A stretch of 34,895 nucleotides of DNA, from NCBI GenBank assembly GCA_022614965.1, contig JAKEHO010000072.1:1-34895 (forward strand). Direction: 5' to 3'. The translations under genes and the position numbers were made by a program. The stretch is from Gammaproteobacteria bacterium. GTDB lineage: Bacteria > Pseudomonadota > Gammaproteobacteria > JAKEHO01. Of the stretch, positions 9,336-18,424 are shown one piece after another; the first letter of the stretch is position 1; the number at the start of each line of letters is the position of its first letter. The notes beneath the pieces were generated by a model. That model worked only from the letters and a program-made list of their open reading frames with translations. It was not told the origin of the DNA and ran no database searches.

Positions 9336-10226
9336 TTACTGAGTTTTTTTCTTGCGAGCGCGCGGGTGTGCGGCATCGTAGACCTTCGCGAGGTGCTGAA
9401 AATCCAGATGCGTGTAGACCTGTGTGGTGCTGATGTCCGCGTGGCCCAACAACTCCTGCACAGCGCGCAGATCGCCGCTCGACTCCAAGAGGTGGCTGGC
9501 GAATGAGTGCCGGAGCATATGGGGATGAACATGGACTGCAAGCCCCTGTCGAATAGCCCACAGTCTAAGCCGCTCCTGCACAGCCCGCGCCCCTAGGCGC
9601 TGACCTCGGCGGCTAACAAAAAGGGCTTCCTCCGGTGAGCCAGCCAACGTCGCGCGGACCGGCAGCCACCGTTTCAGCGCTTCAATAGCATACCGCCCCA
9701 CGGGTACATAACGACGTTTGTTGCCCTTGCCCAACACGCTCACCATGGCATCATCGAGATCCACCTCATCCACATCCAAGGTAACGAGCTCTGAAAGCCT
9801 AAGTCCCGAGGAGTACATCAACTCCAAAATGGCGCGATCGCGTTGCGCCAAGGGATCAGCAGAATCGATTTCCACAAGGCGCGCCGTTTGATCCACGTCC
9901 AGCGCCTTTGGCAGTTTGCGTGGCGTTTTAGGTGCGAAGATCTCCTCGGCGGGATTATGGGTCACAATTCCCTCATCCAAAAGAAACTTGTAAAACGCTC
10001 TGATCGCCGACAGATTACGTTGTAGGCTGCGCCCACCAATGCCCTGGCGATGACGCCAGCTGACAAAAGCGCGCACGTGCCCAGCCTCAAGCGCTCGCCA
10101 AGTAGTGATGCCCTCTCTGCTGCAGAATGAAACCAGAAAGCCCAAGTCCCGCTGGTAGGCGCTGCGGGTGTTGACGGACAGGTGATTGAGGGTCTGGAGA
10201 AACCGTTCGATGGTTGAGGTTTGCAA
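9336..10226 (-). CDS. xerC: XerC, site-specific tyrosine recombinase
   Basis: The product is 296 residues. It acts with XerD at the chromosomal dif site to resolve chromosome dimers before division. The SAM-like DNA-binding domain covers ~5-90 and the catalytic domain ~105-285. All active-site residues are present: Arg143 (SGLRLSE), Lys167 (GKGNKRR), His236 and Arg239 (HPHMLRH), His262 (LLGHADIS) and Tyr271 (TTQVYTH). The start is a TTG at 10226, 14 bp after the DUF484 stop; no better start exists because the domain begins within five residues. The dapF-DUF484-xerC order is the same as in E. coli, which separates it from phage or integron integrases. Confidence 0.95.
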   Translation of the reverse strand: MQTSTIERFLQTLNHLSVNTRSAYQRDLGFLVSFCSREGITTWRALEAGHVRAFVSWRHRQGIGGRSLQRNLSAIRAFYKFLLDEGIVTHNPAEEIFAPKTPRKLPKALDVDQTARLVEIDSADPLAQRDRAILELMYSSGLRLSELVTLDVDEVDLDDAMVSVLGKGNKRRYVPVGRYAIEALKRWLPVRATLAGSPEEALFVSRRGQRLGARAVQERLRLWAIRQGLAVHVHPHMLRHSFASHLLESSGDLRAVQELLGHADISTTQVYTHLDFQHLAKVYDAAHPRARKKKTQ

Positions 10227-10240
10227 ATAAGTGACGCCGA

Positions 10241-10945
10241 CTAAGCGGCGATCCAGGGGCTCAGGATTAGACTAATGATATCACTCATGTTCGCAAGCAA
10301 CTCCACCCCCATGCCGGGGTGGAAGCGCTGTGGATCAAAGCTCCCGATCGCCATCACTCCGCCCCAACGCACGCCGTGGAGAGGAACCAGTACCGCTGAG
10401 GCTATATCGTCACGTTCGCTGCCGAACAAATAAGCCTGCTGCTTGCGCTTCAGGCGACCGCATAGAGGCTGCCCGCCGGCGATGAGTTCCTCAAAGAGCT
10501 CCTTCTCTGCAACATCCTTGCCAACAAATTCTTCTCCCAACGCGCTTGTGTCACCGGCCGCTTTGGCAAACACGCGCACGATGACGACATCGGCCTTAAA
10601 GTCGCTGCGCAGGTGCTCCCTTAGGGCATGAAACACCGCGTCAGGGTTGTCAGCATCCATCAGGTTCAAGATCATGCGATGCATGCGGCGGGCCAACTCT
10701 TCATTGCCACGAGCGATTTCCACCAGTTCTCGCAACTTCCCGTGCAGCTGGCGGTTTCGATCACGAAGCACCGCAACCTGGCGTTCAAGGAGGGATACGG
10801 CATCTCCGCTGGCATGTCGGATATCGAGTTCAGCCAACAGATCGGGATGATCAACAAAGAAGCGAGGATTCTCTTTCAGATAAGCGGCCACGGCTTCCTC
10901 TGTAACGAGCTGTGGCTCTAGCCCAATCTTCTTTTGAGTCGTCAT
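10241..10945 (-). CDS. DUF484 family protein (YigA-like)
   Basis: The product is a 234-residue cytoplasmic protein. The N-terminal segment LKENPRFFVDHPDLLAEL is the DUF484 signature, followed by a coiled-coil stretch (~50-90, LERQVAVLRDRNRQLHGKL). The C-terminal half is GAF-like, ending in SFDPQRFHPGMGVELL. No enzymatic activity is known for the family. The ATG at 10945 overlaps the dapF stop by 4 bp, and xerC follows after 14 bp. Its constant place between dapF and xerC suggests co-expression rather than a proven shared function. Confidence 0.88.
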   Translation of the reverse strand: MTTQKKIGLEPQLVTEEAVAAYLKENPRFFVDHPDLLAELDIRHASGDAVSLLERQVAVLRDRNRQLHGKLRELVEIARGNEELARRMHRMILNLMDADNPDAVFHALREHLRSDFKADVVIVRVFAKAAGDTSALGEEFVGKDVAEKELFEELIAGGQPLCGRLKRKQQAYLFGSERDDIASAVLVPLHGVRWGGVMAIGSFDPQRFHPGMGVELLANMSDIISLILSPWIAA

Positions 10946-11772
10946 AGCGTGATCCGCCCCTCAAATACCTGAGTCGCAGGACCCGTCATCCAGACCGGTT
11001 CACTTCCGCCCTTCCAACTGATCTGCAGATGCCCTCCCGGCAGTGCTACGTCCACTTCTTCATTGACTAAGGATAACAAACGTCCCGTAACAGCGGCTGC
11101 ACATGCACCCGTCCCGCAAGCCAGAGTCTCCCCGACACCTCTCTCCCAGACCCGCACGCGAATGTGGGAAGCATCGATTACCTGCATAAAGCCGACATTC
11201 GCACCATTCGGAAATACTTCGTGCTGTGCAATCAGCGGGCCAAGAGAGTTAACTGGGGCTGTCTCGGCATCGTCAACCTGAATTACGGCGTGGGGATTAC
11301 CCATGGACACCGCACTGATCTGGACCTTCTGATCTCCCACCTTTAGTACATAACCGTTTGCGCAGCATTTGGCAAGCATTGGGATCTCCCCAGGGTTAAG
11401 ACGCGGTATCCCCATATTGACCTTCACCTGCCCGTCGCCTTGACGGTACAGCGTCACAAGGCCGTCAATGGTCTCCAGTGCGATCGGGTCCGCATTCACC
11501 AGACCGCGTTGCCAAAGATACTGACCAACACAACGTGCGCCATTCCCGCACTGTTCGACTTCCCTACCATTAGCATTGTAAATCTGAAAGCGCACATCTG
11601 CACCCTGGGTCTCCGCAGGCTTCAGCAACAATACCTGATCGCAACCGACTCCAAATCGACGGTCCGCCACAAGTCGGATCTGATCCCGGCTCAAGTTAAC
11701 GGGTCGCGTGAGCCCATTAATGAGCACGAAATCGTTGCCGAGCCCGTGCATCTTTGTAAATTCCACGTCCAT
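10942..11772 (-). CDS. dapF: DapF, diaminopimelate epimerase
   Basis: The product is a 276-residue cytoplasmic enzyme that converts LL- to meso-diaminopimelate for lysine and peptidoglycan synthesis. The two catalytic cysteines are visible: Cys75 in EVEQCGNGARC and Cys219 in LACGTGACAAAV. The N-terminal KMHGLGNDFV is diagnostic. The frame extends to 11823, but I chose ATG 11772 (MDVEFTKMHG) because it matches the family N-terminus and length. No clear ribosome site precedes it. It starts the dapF-DUF484-xerC-hslVU-ubi run. No lysA or LptM-type small lipoprotein gene precedes it here. Confidence 0.96.
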   Translation of the reverse strand: MDVEFTKMHGLGNDFVLINGLTRPVNLSRDQIRLVADRRFGVGCDQVLLLKPAETQGADVRFQIYNANGREVEQCGNGARCVGQYLWQRGLVNADPIALETIDGLVTLYRQGDGQVKVNMGIPRLNPGEIPMLAKCCANGYVLKVGDQKVQISAVSMGNPHAVIQVDDAETAPVNSLGPLIAQHEVFPNGANVGFMQVIDASHIRVRVWERGVGETLACGTGACAAAVTGRLLSLVNEEVDVALPGGHLQISWKGGSEPVWMTGPATQVFEGRITL

Positions 11773-11899
11773 CGCGCTAAGGGTACAGATAGCCCGTCCG
11801 TAAGCAAGGGCACACAGGCACAAACTTGCTGTGACGCCAAATTGTTGCGAACCGAACTCCGCTGAAGCCCGATTCCAGTGCGGTCATAGACATGGAATG

Positions 11900-13039
11900 C
11901 TAGCGAGCCAGGCGTTCATGTGGCTCAGCCCTCTGTTCCACAGTTCCATGCCCGATCGCCAGGCCATTCGGGACGTGTACCGTCGAGGTCGGGAAAGCCA
12001 GTTGCGCACCGTGGGAAGCGATGATCTCCAGGATACCTAACAGAACATCCTGTTTCACCTGATGGTATTTGGCCCAGTCCGTGGTCTTGGTGAAGGCATA
12101 AATAAAGAAGTTAAGCGAACAGGGCGCGAAAGTGTCAAAGTTCACCAGGGGTAGCTGCTTGGTGTCGATCTCCGGATGCTCACGTAGCATCTTTTCCACA
12201 TCTTGCACGATCTTGCCCATTTTGTTGGCATCGTCATAGCGTATACCCATGGTCTCTTTGATCCGCCGGTTGTGCATCCTCGACGGATTCTCCACAGCGA
12301 TCTTGGTGAACGCGGAATTGGGGACATAGAGAGGCCGCTTATCGAATCTACGGATGCGGGTGAGCCGCCAACCAATCTCTTCCACTGTGCCTTCGATGTC
12401 TCGATCAGGGGATCGGATCCAGTCGCCGACCTCAAACGGGCGGTCCAGATGGATCATCACGGCGCCAAAGAAATTGGCCAGCAGATCCTGGGCCGCAAAG
12501 CCAACGGCAACCCCGCCGATGCCGCCAAAGGCGAGTATGCCTGCCACGCTGAAACCCAGCGTCTGCATTGCCACCAGTATGGCGGTGATGATAACGGACA
12601 GCCGCAGCAACTTGCTAATGGCGTCCATCGTGGTGCGATCATACGATTCGCCCGTTGCCTCCCGCCGGGCAATCATGTTCACTTCCGCCCGCCGGATGAG
12701 GCGCACCATAAACCACGCCAAGGCCGCGATGACGGCGGTATCACGGATGGGCTGCACAGCCGCAAAGATAACGGCCTCTGTCTCCTGGCCAACGATACTG
12801 GCCGCGAAGCCGATGCCAAGAACCCAGATCAACACGCTGAGCGGTTTTTTGAGCGCATCGACCAGTGCATCGTCCCAATACCTTTCCGTTGTCTGGAATT
12901 TCGCATACAACCGGTTCAGCAGGCGCCGCTGCAGGAAGTCAACCAGCAGCGCCACAAAAACCACGATGAAGACCTGACCCACCCAGGAGTGTTCGCCAAG
13001 AAAGCCGGTCAGTGTCTGCAGGATTTTCCCCGTTTCCAT
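11900..13039 (-). CDS. MscS-family mechanosensitive ion channel
   Basis: The product is a 379-residue inner-membrane protein. Hydrophobic helices occur near 19-36, 65-84 and 103-116, followed by the pore-lining segment LAFGGIGGVAVGFAAQDLLANFFGA in pieces around 170-195. The cytoplasmic beta domain begins with LDRPFEVGDWI, the standard MscS signature. The extra N-terminal helices suggest a medium-sized paralogue such as YbdG or YnaI rather than minimal MscS. Such channels release solutes on hypo-osmotic shock. GGGGAG lies 7 nt before ATG 13039, a strong ribosome site. A long reading frame on the opposite strand (12203-13084) is a shadow. Confidence 0.92.
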   Translation of the reverse strand: METGKILQTLTGFLGEHSWVGQVFIVVFVALLVDFLQRRLLNRLYAKFQTTERYWDDALVDALKKPLSVLIWVLGIGFAASIVGQETEAVIFAAVQPIRDTAVIAALAWFMVRLIRRAEVNMIARREATGESYDRTTMDAISKLLRLSVIITAILVAMQTLGFSVAGILAFGGIGGVAVGFAAQDLLANFFGAVMIHLDRPFEVGDWIRSPDRDIEGTVEEIGWRLTRIRRFDKRPLYVPNSAFTKIAVENPSRMHNRRIKETMGIRYDDANKMGKIVQDVEKMLREHPEIDTKQLPLVNFDTFAPCSLNFFIYAFTKTTDWAKYHQVKQDVLLGILEIIASHGAQLAFPTSTVHVPNGLAIGHGTVEQRAEPHERLAR

Positions 13040-13139
13040 TCTTTCACTCCCCGTGAGGGTGGGCTGTTGTCGCCATCATCATGACATACTGCACTGTTTT
13101 AAGGTCAAAGTTCATCTGGGATTGGGCGAGAGGGCGCGA

Positions 13140-14057
13140 TCAATAAACCGCTGTGATGGTGTATCCGTGTTCCTCCAAAAGTGATAACACCCCATGACTC
13201 CCCGGTAAGTGGAGTGCGCCAATGGCAATGAAGGCATTGCCTTTCCTCAGCATTGGCTGCATCCGCTCCACCATAGCCCGATTACGGTCTGATAGAAGTC
13301 TTTTCATGAGGTTTGCATAACCCTTTGTATCCTGTACCTCATATCGATCTGTAAAGGCCCACAACCCGGCGAGGTCACGGGCCAAATACCGTTCCTTCAT
13401 CTCTTCGACGTCCTTCTGGACGGTATCATAGTTGCACACGGCGTCCCGCAGCAGATTTACCTGGTCTTCGATTGCCAGATCATCCATAACACGCGCCTGT
13501 TCATCGAGGGTCTCCAACCCATACACGGCGGTCCCGTTGGCTCGAGCACTCTCGAGCAACATAAGGTCCAGCGGCACACCGACTGCATGCGGCATATTCA
13601 ACGTCAGATAGGCGCCCCAAGGCTTCATGTTCTCGGCGACCTCCCTTGATATCCCATAGTTCGCCAGCGCGCTTACAGTCATCTCAAAAAGCTGATCGCC
13701 CAACAGTGCATCAAGGCGAGTTCCGTCTGTGAAAAACATCATCTGCGAAAATTCCAACGCCTGTGAATCATCAATCACCGCTTCCATGACAAAGCTATCG
13801 CTCCGATTGAATATCGCTTCAACCGCAGGCGGCAACATAACAATGCGCGGGTCCACCACGTGCATTGTACCGAACACATAACTAGGTTTGGCGCCAGCTT
13901 TTGAGACTTCCCACAACAATCCTCTCGAATGCTTAATCGAAACAAAAGCCTGACTAGACGCCGGCACAAGAGGCTCGCAAACACGAGATGACGCTTGCTC
14001 AGCCCAACCTGGTGCAAAGGCGAAAAGCGCCGGAATGATTACGAGCAAAATCCGCAT
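13140..14057 (-). CDS. TraB/GumN-family exported protein
   Basis: The product is a 305-residue protein with an N-terminal signal peptide (MRILLVIIPALFAFAPGWA). The two GxxH motifs of the TraB/GumN (ChaN/Tiki-like) superfamily are present: FGTMHVVDPR near the start and AIGALHLPG near the end. Tiki members of this superfamily are metalloproteases; activity in bacterial GumN-type proteins is unproven. The frame runs up to 14285. I chose ATG 14057 because of the signal peptide and GGAAAG 6 nt upstream. It lies between nagZ and the MscS-type gene, with about 100 bp on each side. Confidence 0.85.
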   Translation of the reverse strand: MRILLVIIPALFAFAPGWAEQASSRVCEPLVPASSQAFVSIKHSRGLLWEVSKAGAKPSYVFGTMHVVDPRIVMLPPAVEAIFNRSDSFVMEAVIDDSQALEFSQMMFFTDGTRLDALLGDQLFEMTVSALANYGISREVAENMKPWGAYLTLNMPHAVGVPLDLMLLESARANGTAVYGLETLDEQARVMDDLAIEDQVNLLRDAVCNYDTVQKDVEEMKERYLARDLAGLWAFTDRYEVQDTKGYANLMKRLLSDRNRAMVERMQPMLRKGNAFIAIGALHLPGSHGVLSLLEEHGYTITAVY

Positions 14058-14160
14058 GGTGATCTTTCCGCGGTGACAGAAGCGCTGATCAATCGGTGTC
14101 GTCCTGAACCTTGGGCTGTTGCGCACCATCGGTAATCGTACAATCGCCCCAGCCTTTGAC

Positions 14161-15219
14161 CTAGAACAACTCATCGTTGCCGAGATTAAGTTCGGGTGCC
14201 TGTTCGATGGCGTCGACTTCATGTGAGATACGTTGCCATTTCGCGTCATTTCGTAACGCAAGACGATCTTGCGCAGGTCGCCCATGCATTCGCATCAATC
14301 GTACCTGGGAGGTCGGATCGGGGCTGACGGCGAGGTTGTCTAAGATCTCGGATGTCCCTTGTCGATTGTTACAGATCAGTACCATATCGCAACCTGCATT
14401 CAAGGCGCTGTGGGCGCGTTGCACGAAATCACCAGCCACACTCGCCGCAGCCATGCCAATATCATCGCTGAAAATAGCGCCTTGAAATCCGAGCTGGTTT
14501 CTCAGTATGTGTTGCAACCATATTGGCGAAAAACCAGCCGGTCTATCGTCTACGCGCGGGTAGATCACGTGGCCAGCCATAATGGCAGGGAGCCCGTAAT
14601 GAATGAGCCGCTCGAACGGAACGAGATCCTCCATTTCGATGTCTTCAAACCGCCGACTGTCTACAGGTAAGGTATGATGCGAATCCTCAGTCACGGAACC
14701 GTGACCCGGAAAGTGCTTGCCCACGGCCCCCATTCCGGCGCTCCTCATGCCTTTCATATAGGCATGAGCGAGTAGAGCGACAACCTCGCCCCCGCGGTGA
14801 AAGGCACGATCATTGATCACTTTACTGACGCCCTTTCTAAGATCGAGCACGGGTGCGAAACTGAAGTCAACTCCAACAGCACGTAGTTCGGCAGCGACTA
14901 GCCATCCTATCTCTTCGGCAATCCGTAACCCGCGCTCTTGGTCCGATGCATAGAGCTCGCCAAGTAAGCTACAGGCGGGCAGCCGGGTAAAGCCTTCCCG
15001 GAAGCGCTGCACGCGACCCCCCTCCTGGTCGACCGCCACGAGCAGCCGCGGTTCCCTGAGCCCATGTATTTCGTCCACGAGCGCAACAAGCTGATCGGAC
15101 GATTCGTAATTGCGAGAGAATAGGATGACACCGCCGGCACGCGGCTGTCTAAGCATGTCCCGTTCCTCGGCTTGCAACACGACTCCTCCAATGTCAAACA
15201 TGATGGATCCCAGCGACAT
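14161..15219 (-). CDS. nagZ: NagZ, beta-N-acetylhexosaminidase (GH3)
   Basis: The product is a 352-residue cytoplasmic glycosidase that removes N-acetylglucosamine from anhydro-muropeptides during murein recycling. Signature segments are VAVDQEGGRVQRF (61-73), GKHFPGHG (167-174) with the downstream DSHHTLP loop, and FSDDIGM with nucleophile Asp252. There is no signal peptide, as expected for the cytoplasmic recycling enzyme. A GTG at 15222 and ATG at 15219 are adjacent; GAGG lies upstream and I use the ATG. It directly follows two oligopeptide-type permease genes. This placement hints that those permeases may import murein peptides, which is inference. Confidence 0.95.
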   Translation of the reverse strand: MSLGSIMFDIGGVVLQAEERDMLRQPRAGGVILFSRNYESSDQLVALVDEIHGLREPRLLVAVDQEGGRVQRFREGFTRLPACSLLGELYASDQERGLRIAEEIGWLVAAELRAVGVDFSFAPVLDLRKGVSKVINDRAFHRGGEVVALLAHAYMKGMRSAGMGAVGKHFPGHGSVTEDSHHTLPVDSRRFEDIEMEDLVPFERLIHYGLPAIMAGHVIYPRVDDRPAGFSPIWLQHILRNQLGFQGAIFSDDIGMAAASVAGDFVQRAHSALNAGCDMVLICNNRQGTSEILDNLAVSPDPTSQVRLMRMHGRPAQDRLALRNDAKWQRISHEVDAIEQAPELNLGNDELF

Positions 15220-15270
15220 CACTATCCCTCGATTACCGTTAGCTTTCTGGATCGATAGGGCACAGGAGAT

Positions 15271-16071
15271 TCATGGTCTCAGGCGTACGTCCATCCAATC
15301 TCGTAGCCTGTCACCCAGCAGATTGATGGAAAGTACCACAAGTACAATGGCAATTCCCGGGGCCAGCACCATGTGCGGTGAGACCAGCATATAGCGCGCA
15401 CCGTCTCGGATCATGCTCCCCCATGATGCGGCAGGCGGCTGCACGCCCAATCCCAGAAAAGACAAACTGGCCTCGGCAATAACAACACCCGCAATCCCGA
15501 ACGTCGCTTCCACGATGAGCGGTGCGGAGATCAACAGCAACAGGTGACGGACACCAATTCGCCAGCGCCCAGTGCCCAGGGCGCGTGCGGCGTCAATATG
15601 TTCGCGGTGCTTGACAGCCAGCGCTTGTGCGCGGGCGAGCCGTGCATAGCCTACCCAGCCGACAACAGCCAAGGCGATCACCGCATTGCCAATCCCTGGT
15701 CCCAATAGCCCTGCCAGCGCAATAGCGAGCAAGATCCCCGGAAACGCGATGAAAACATCAATGATGCGGACGATGACATGATCCCACCATCCGCCAAGCC
15801 AAGCGCTTACAATCCCCACGAAGGTCCCGAATGCGAGTGAAATTGATACGACAGAAGAAGCAACGGCGAGCGATGTGCGTGCGCCCATCAGCAAGCGATC
15901 GGCAATAGAGCGACCGAGATCATCGTAACCCAGCCACGCATCGGCGCTTGGTCCTATTAGAATCTTTGATAAAAGAATTTCATCGGGCTTAAGTGGCAGC
16001 AATGGAGCGATGATGGCAACAGAGCACCAGATCAGAATAACGGTAGCGGGAACGGCTGATCGTATGCTCAT
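15271..16071 (-). CDS. ABC transporter permease, DppC/OppC type
   Basis: The product is a 266-residue inner-membrane permease with about six hydrophobic helices. The extracytoplasmic loop near the N-terminus (HWLG-like AWLGYDDLGRSIADRL) and the cytoplasmic EAA loop HIDAARALGTGRWRIG are typical of the peptide/nickel family C-type permease. GLGVQPPAASWGSMI is the family's conserved late loop. It overlaps the upstream B-type permease by 4 bp (ATGA), so the pair is coupled. No ATP-binding subunit gene follows; nagZ does. The substrate cannot be read from the sequence; peptides are likely. Confidence 0.92.
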   Translation of the reverse strand: MSIRSAVPATVILIWCSVAIIAPLLPLKPDEILLSKILIGPSADAWLGYDDLGRSIADRLLMGARTSLAVASSVVSISLAFGTFVGIVSAWLGGWWDHVIVRIIDVFIAFPGILLAIALAGLLGPGIGNAVIALAVVGWVGYARLARAQALAVKHREHIDAARALGTGRWRIGVRHLLLLISAPLIVEATFGIAGVVIAEASLSFLGLGVQPPAASWGSMIRDGARYMLVSPHMVLAPGIAIVLVVLSINLLGDRLRDWMDVRLRP

Positions 16072-16991
16072 GTGTGCAATTGCACTCTGGGATCAAGCGC
16101 AGCGTACACCACGTCAGTCAGTGTGTTCACCAGTACATAGCCCAAGCTAATCAACAACACGCAGGCTTGGACCACAGGATAGTCCCGACTCTGAATCGAC
16201 TCGACGGTCAACCGTCCTATACCCGGCCATGCAAAAATGGTCTCGGTAATCACGGCACCGGCAAGCAGGGCGCCCAGTTGGAGGCCTAGGACCGTGATCA
16301 CGGGCAAAGCCGCATTCCGCAACCCATGATGCAAGATGACCGTCCCCTCCTGCAGGCCCTTGGCACGGGCCGCACGAATATAATCCTCTCCCAGCACCTC
16401 AAGAAGCGCGGCGCGTGTCATGCGCGAGAGGATAGCTGCAAGGGCAGTACCCAGCGTAAGCGCAGGCAGCACCAAAGAGCCTACCCCTCCCATGCCGCTT
16501 ACAGGAAACCATCCGAGCCAGTACGAAAACACCAAAATCAACAGCGGGCCCATCCAGAAATTGGGAATGGAGACGCCGATCATCGCGAACACCATGGATG
16601 CCTGGTCCCACAGCGTGTCCTTGCGAACCGCAGCCAAAATACCCAGCGGTAGGGCAATCAGGACGGCCACCACGAGCCCTGCCACCGCGAGCACCACCGT
16701 TGCGCTTACGCGCTCCCTCAATATCTCTACGATGGGCCGCTTCGAATGCAAGGATACACCCAGGTCCGCATGCAGCAGCCCTTGGATATACCGACCCCAT
16801 TGCACCCAAAGAGGTTGATCCAGTCCTAGAGTGTGCCGTAGTGATTCCCGATCGGCCGGCTGCGCCGCCTCCCCTAGCATCACCTCCACCGGATCGCCAG
16901 GCACCAAATGAACCAGCAGAAAGACGATGGTGACCACGCCAAAGACAACGACCATGGCGCTGGCGAGACGCGCGATCAAAAAGCGCAACAT
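16068..16991 (-). CDS. ABC transporter permease, DppB/OppB type
   Basis: The product is a 307-residue inner-membrane permease. It has the N-terminal LVHLVPGDPVEVMLG, the EAA loop DYIRAARAKGLQE, and TETIFAWPGIGRL near the C-terminus, all hallmarks of DppB/OppB proteins. The frame extends to a GTG at 17015; I chose ATG 16991 (MLRFLIARL) as the typical N-terminus, though neither site has a good ribosome site. It pairs with the C-type permease. The best candidate binding protein lies about 4 kb upstream at 21225-22736, separated from it by the sigma-factor cluster and other genes. Confidence 0.92.
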   Translation of the reverse strand: MLRFLIARLASAMVVVFGVVTIVFLLVHLVPGDPVEVMLGEAAQPADRESLRHTLGLDQPLWVQWGRYIQGLLHADLGVSLHSKRPIVEILRERVSATVVLAVAGLVVAVLIALPLGILAAVRKDTLWDQASMVFAMIGVSIPNFWMGPLLILVFSYWLGWFPVSGMGGVGSLVLPALTLGTALAAILSRMTRAALLEVLGEDYIRAARAKGLQEGTVILHHGLRNAALPVITVLGLQLGALLAGAVITETIFAWPGIGRLTVESIQSRDYPVVQACVLLISLGYVLVNTLTDVVYAALDPRVQLHT

Positions 16992-17112
16992 GACCGGATT
17001 ATCACTGGAATCCACCCATCGCGCAAAAACGGTATACTGTTACTAAAATAACTTAAGCCGAGCCGCTACTTTTCCTGATAGGCGAAAAAATAACCCCGCG
17101 CCATAAAACATA

Positions 17113-17631
17113 ATGGGCACCAATGACAGAGATTGGGAGAACGGCACCTTGGCAGAATCCGGTATCGGCGTGATGGGCATATTCGTTCGACTTGCAGGGA
17201 TCGGGCTTCTCATTGTAGGACTCTGGACAGCTATAGAAGTCATCAAGGAAGCGTGGGACTTATATCGTGATCCTGCAGCTATCGAACGGTTTGCGCGCGC
17301 TATCGACAAGGGTTCCAATTTAGATAAATTAGTCGCTCCGTCAAAGCAGAGTGAATCGGCGCGCGCATCTGGGCTTACCGATGAGCAGGACGCGGTGTTG
17401 CCGCAAGACAATCCAACTACAAAAAGCGAACAGAACCTCGCTGATAATGAGGCTTTGCGGCTATCCTATTTTGTTGCGTGGATTATCGTCCTGTTGCTGT
17501 TGATGCTGATCGCAAGAATCGCACTTTCCGCCATAAAGACTGGCGGAGAGTTGGCGCTCTATGACATGCAGATTAAGAAATTCGCCCAGACCTTGATCAG
17601 GGAAACCATCAAATCCCAGAGAGCATCGTAA
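17113..17631 (+). CDS. Hypothetical membrane protein with two helices
   Basis: I do not recognise this family. The product is up to 172 residues, with a hydrophobic helix near 21-42 (MGIFVRLAGIGLLIVGLW), a polar, lysine- and serine-containing middle of about 75 residues, and a second strong helix near 118-140 (YFVAWIIVLLLLMLIARIA). Both ends probably face the same side. It is the only + strand gene between 3.8 kb and the end of the window. ATG 17113 has no ribosome site. A TTG at 17149 in the same frame has GGGAGA 8 nt upstream and may be the real start, giving 160 residues that still contain both helices. Confidence 0.6.
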   Translation: MGTNDRDWENGTLAESGIGVMGIFVRLAGIGLLIVGLWTAIEVIKEAWDLYRDPAAIERFARAIDKGSNLDKLVAPSKQSESARASGLTDEQDAVLPQDNPTTKSEQNLADNEALRLSYFVAWIIVLLLLMLIARIALSAIKTGGELALYDMQIKKFAQTLIRETIKSQRAS

Positions 17632-17764
17632 CAAGAATTTCGCCGCGAACTTTATATTTCAAAAATTCACAACGTCTTTAACGCCTTGATGCCTGCCGCC
17701 CGCCACCCTTTCGGCGCGGCACGCCCCGACGCGTAGCTCGGTCATGAGGCGCATCGCTCCATCG

Positions 17765-18424
17765 TTATTTGTCCGCACCCCGTCGCTCGCCAGTTGCCCG
17801 ATTCGGGTGGGGGTGTGGGACATCCGGCTTGGGGCGTTGGTTAACGAAGTCCTGGCGTTCTTCCGGTGACATCTGCTGCCATTTTTCCCGGAACGCCCGG
17901 CGTTCCTCAGGAGACATATCCCGCAGGTGCCCCCGCATCCAGCCACGGTCAGAAGGTGTGGCCTTATCCCACGCATCCTTCATAGCCCCTCGGTCCTCGG
18001 GTGACATCTGCTCCCAACGTTCGCGCAGCGCATGGCGCTCTTCAGGAGGCAATTGCATGAACCACTCATGGCGGCGACGCAGCTGTTCCTGCTGCTCTGG
18101 TGGAAGCGCACGAAAACGTTCATAGCGCTTGCGAATTCGCTCCCGCTGCTCCGGCTCGAGCGATCGCCAACGGCTGAGTGTGTCACGCGCTTTTACGCGT
18201 TGCTCGGGGGTCATCTCTTGCCAACGCCGTGCTCCCTTTTGCAAACGTTCTTGCCGCCCAGGTGGTAATTGGTCCCACTCCCTCTCAAAGCGCTTCAGGA
18301 TTTTCTGTTCCTCTGGCGCAAGCCCCCGCCACGAGACGCCATCACCCGCGTCCACGCGAATAGGAACCGCAGCTGCAAGTGAGGCAAGCAACAAGATGCC
18401 AAGACAGCGGTTAACCCTATTCAT
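17765..18424 (-). CDS. DUF3106 tandem-repeat exported protein
   Basis: The product is 219 residues with a signal peptide (residues ~1-26) and a body made almost wholly of short helical repeats beginning L/M-x-P-E-x-R. By alignment, residues 35-124 are five repeats of 18 residues and 125-199 are five repeats of 15 residues (for example MSPEERRAFREKWQQ). A short proline- and histidine-containing tail follows. This is the DUF3106 family, of unknown function. The repeats resemble those of periplasmic metal or stress sensors such as CpxP only in a general way. The ATG at 18424 overlaps the preceding gene by 8 bp. It is the last gene of the ECF sigma operon, a position this family often holds. Confidence 0.85.
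   Translation of the reverse strand: MNRVNRCLGILLLASLAAAVPIRVDAGDGVSWRGLAPEEQKILKRFEREWDQLPPGRQERLQKGARRWQEMTPEQRVKARDTLSRWRSLEPEQRERIRKRYERFRALPPEQQEQLRRRHEWFMQLPPEERHALRERWEQMSPEDRGAMKDAWDKATPSDRGWMRGHLRDMSPEERRAFREKWQQMSPEERQDFVNQRPKPDVPHPHPNRATGERRGADK

Noticed and set aside
9336..10226. Tyrosine recombinase considered as a sign of an integrated element
   Set aside because: It lies in the conserved dapF-DUF484-xerC-hslVU order and has no flanking repeats or phage genes, so it is housekeeping XerC.
12203..13084. 293-codon + strand frame, rich in His and Arg
   Set aside because: It lies opposite the well-supported MscS-type channel gene, has no recognisable domain and no ribosome site.
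17659..17976. 105-codon minus-strand frame past the end of the DUF3106 gene
   Set aside because: It overlaps the DUF3106 repeats in another frame and shows no domain or start signal.
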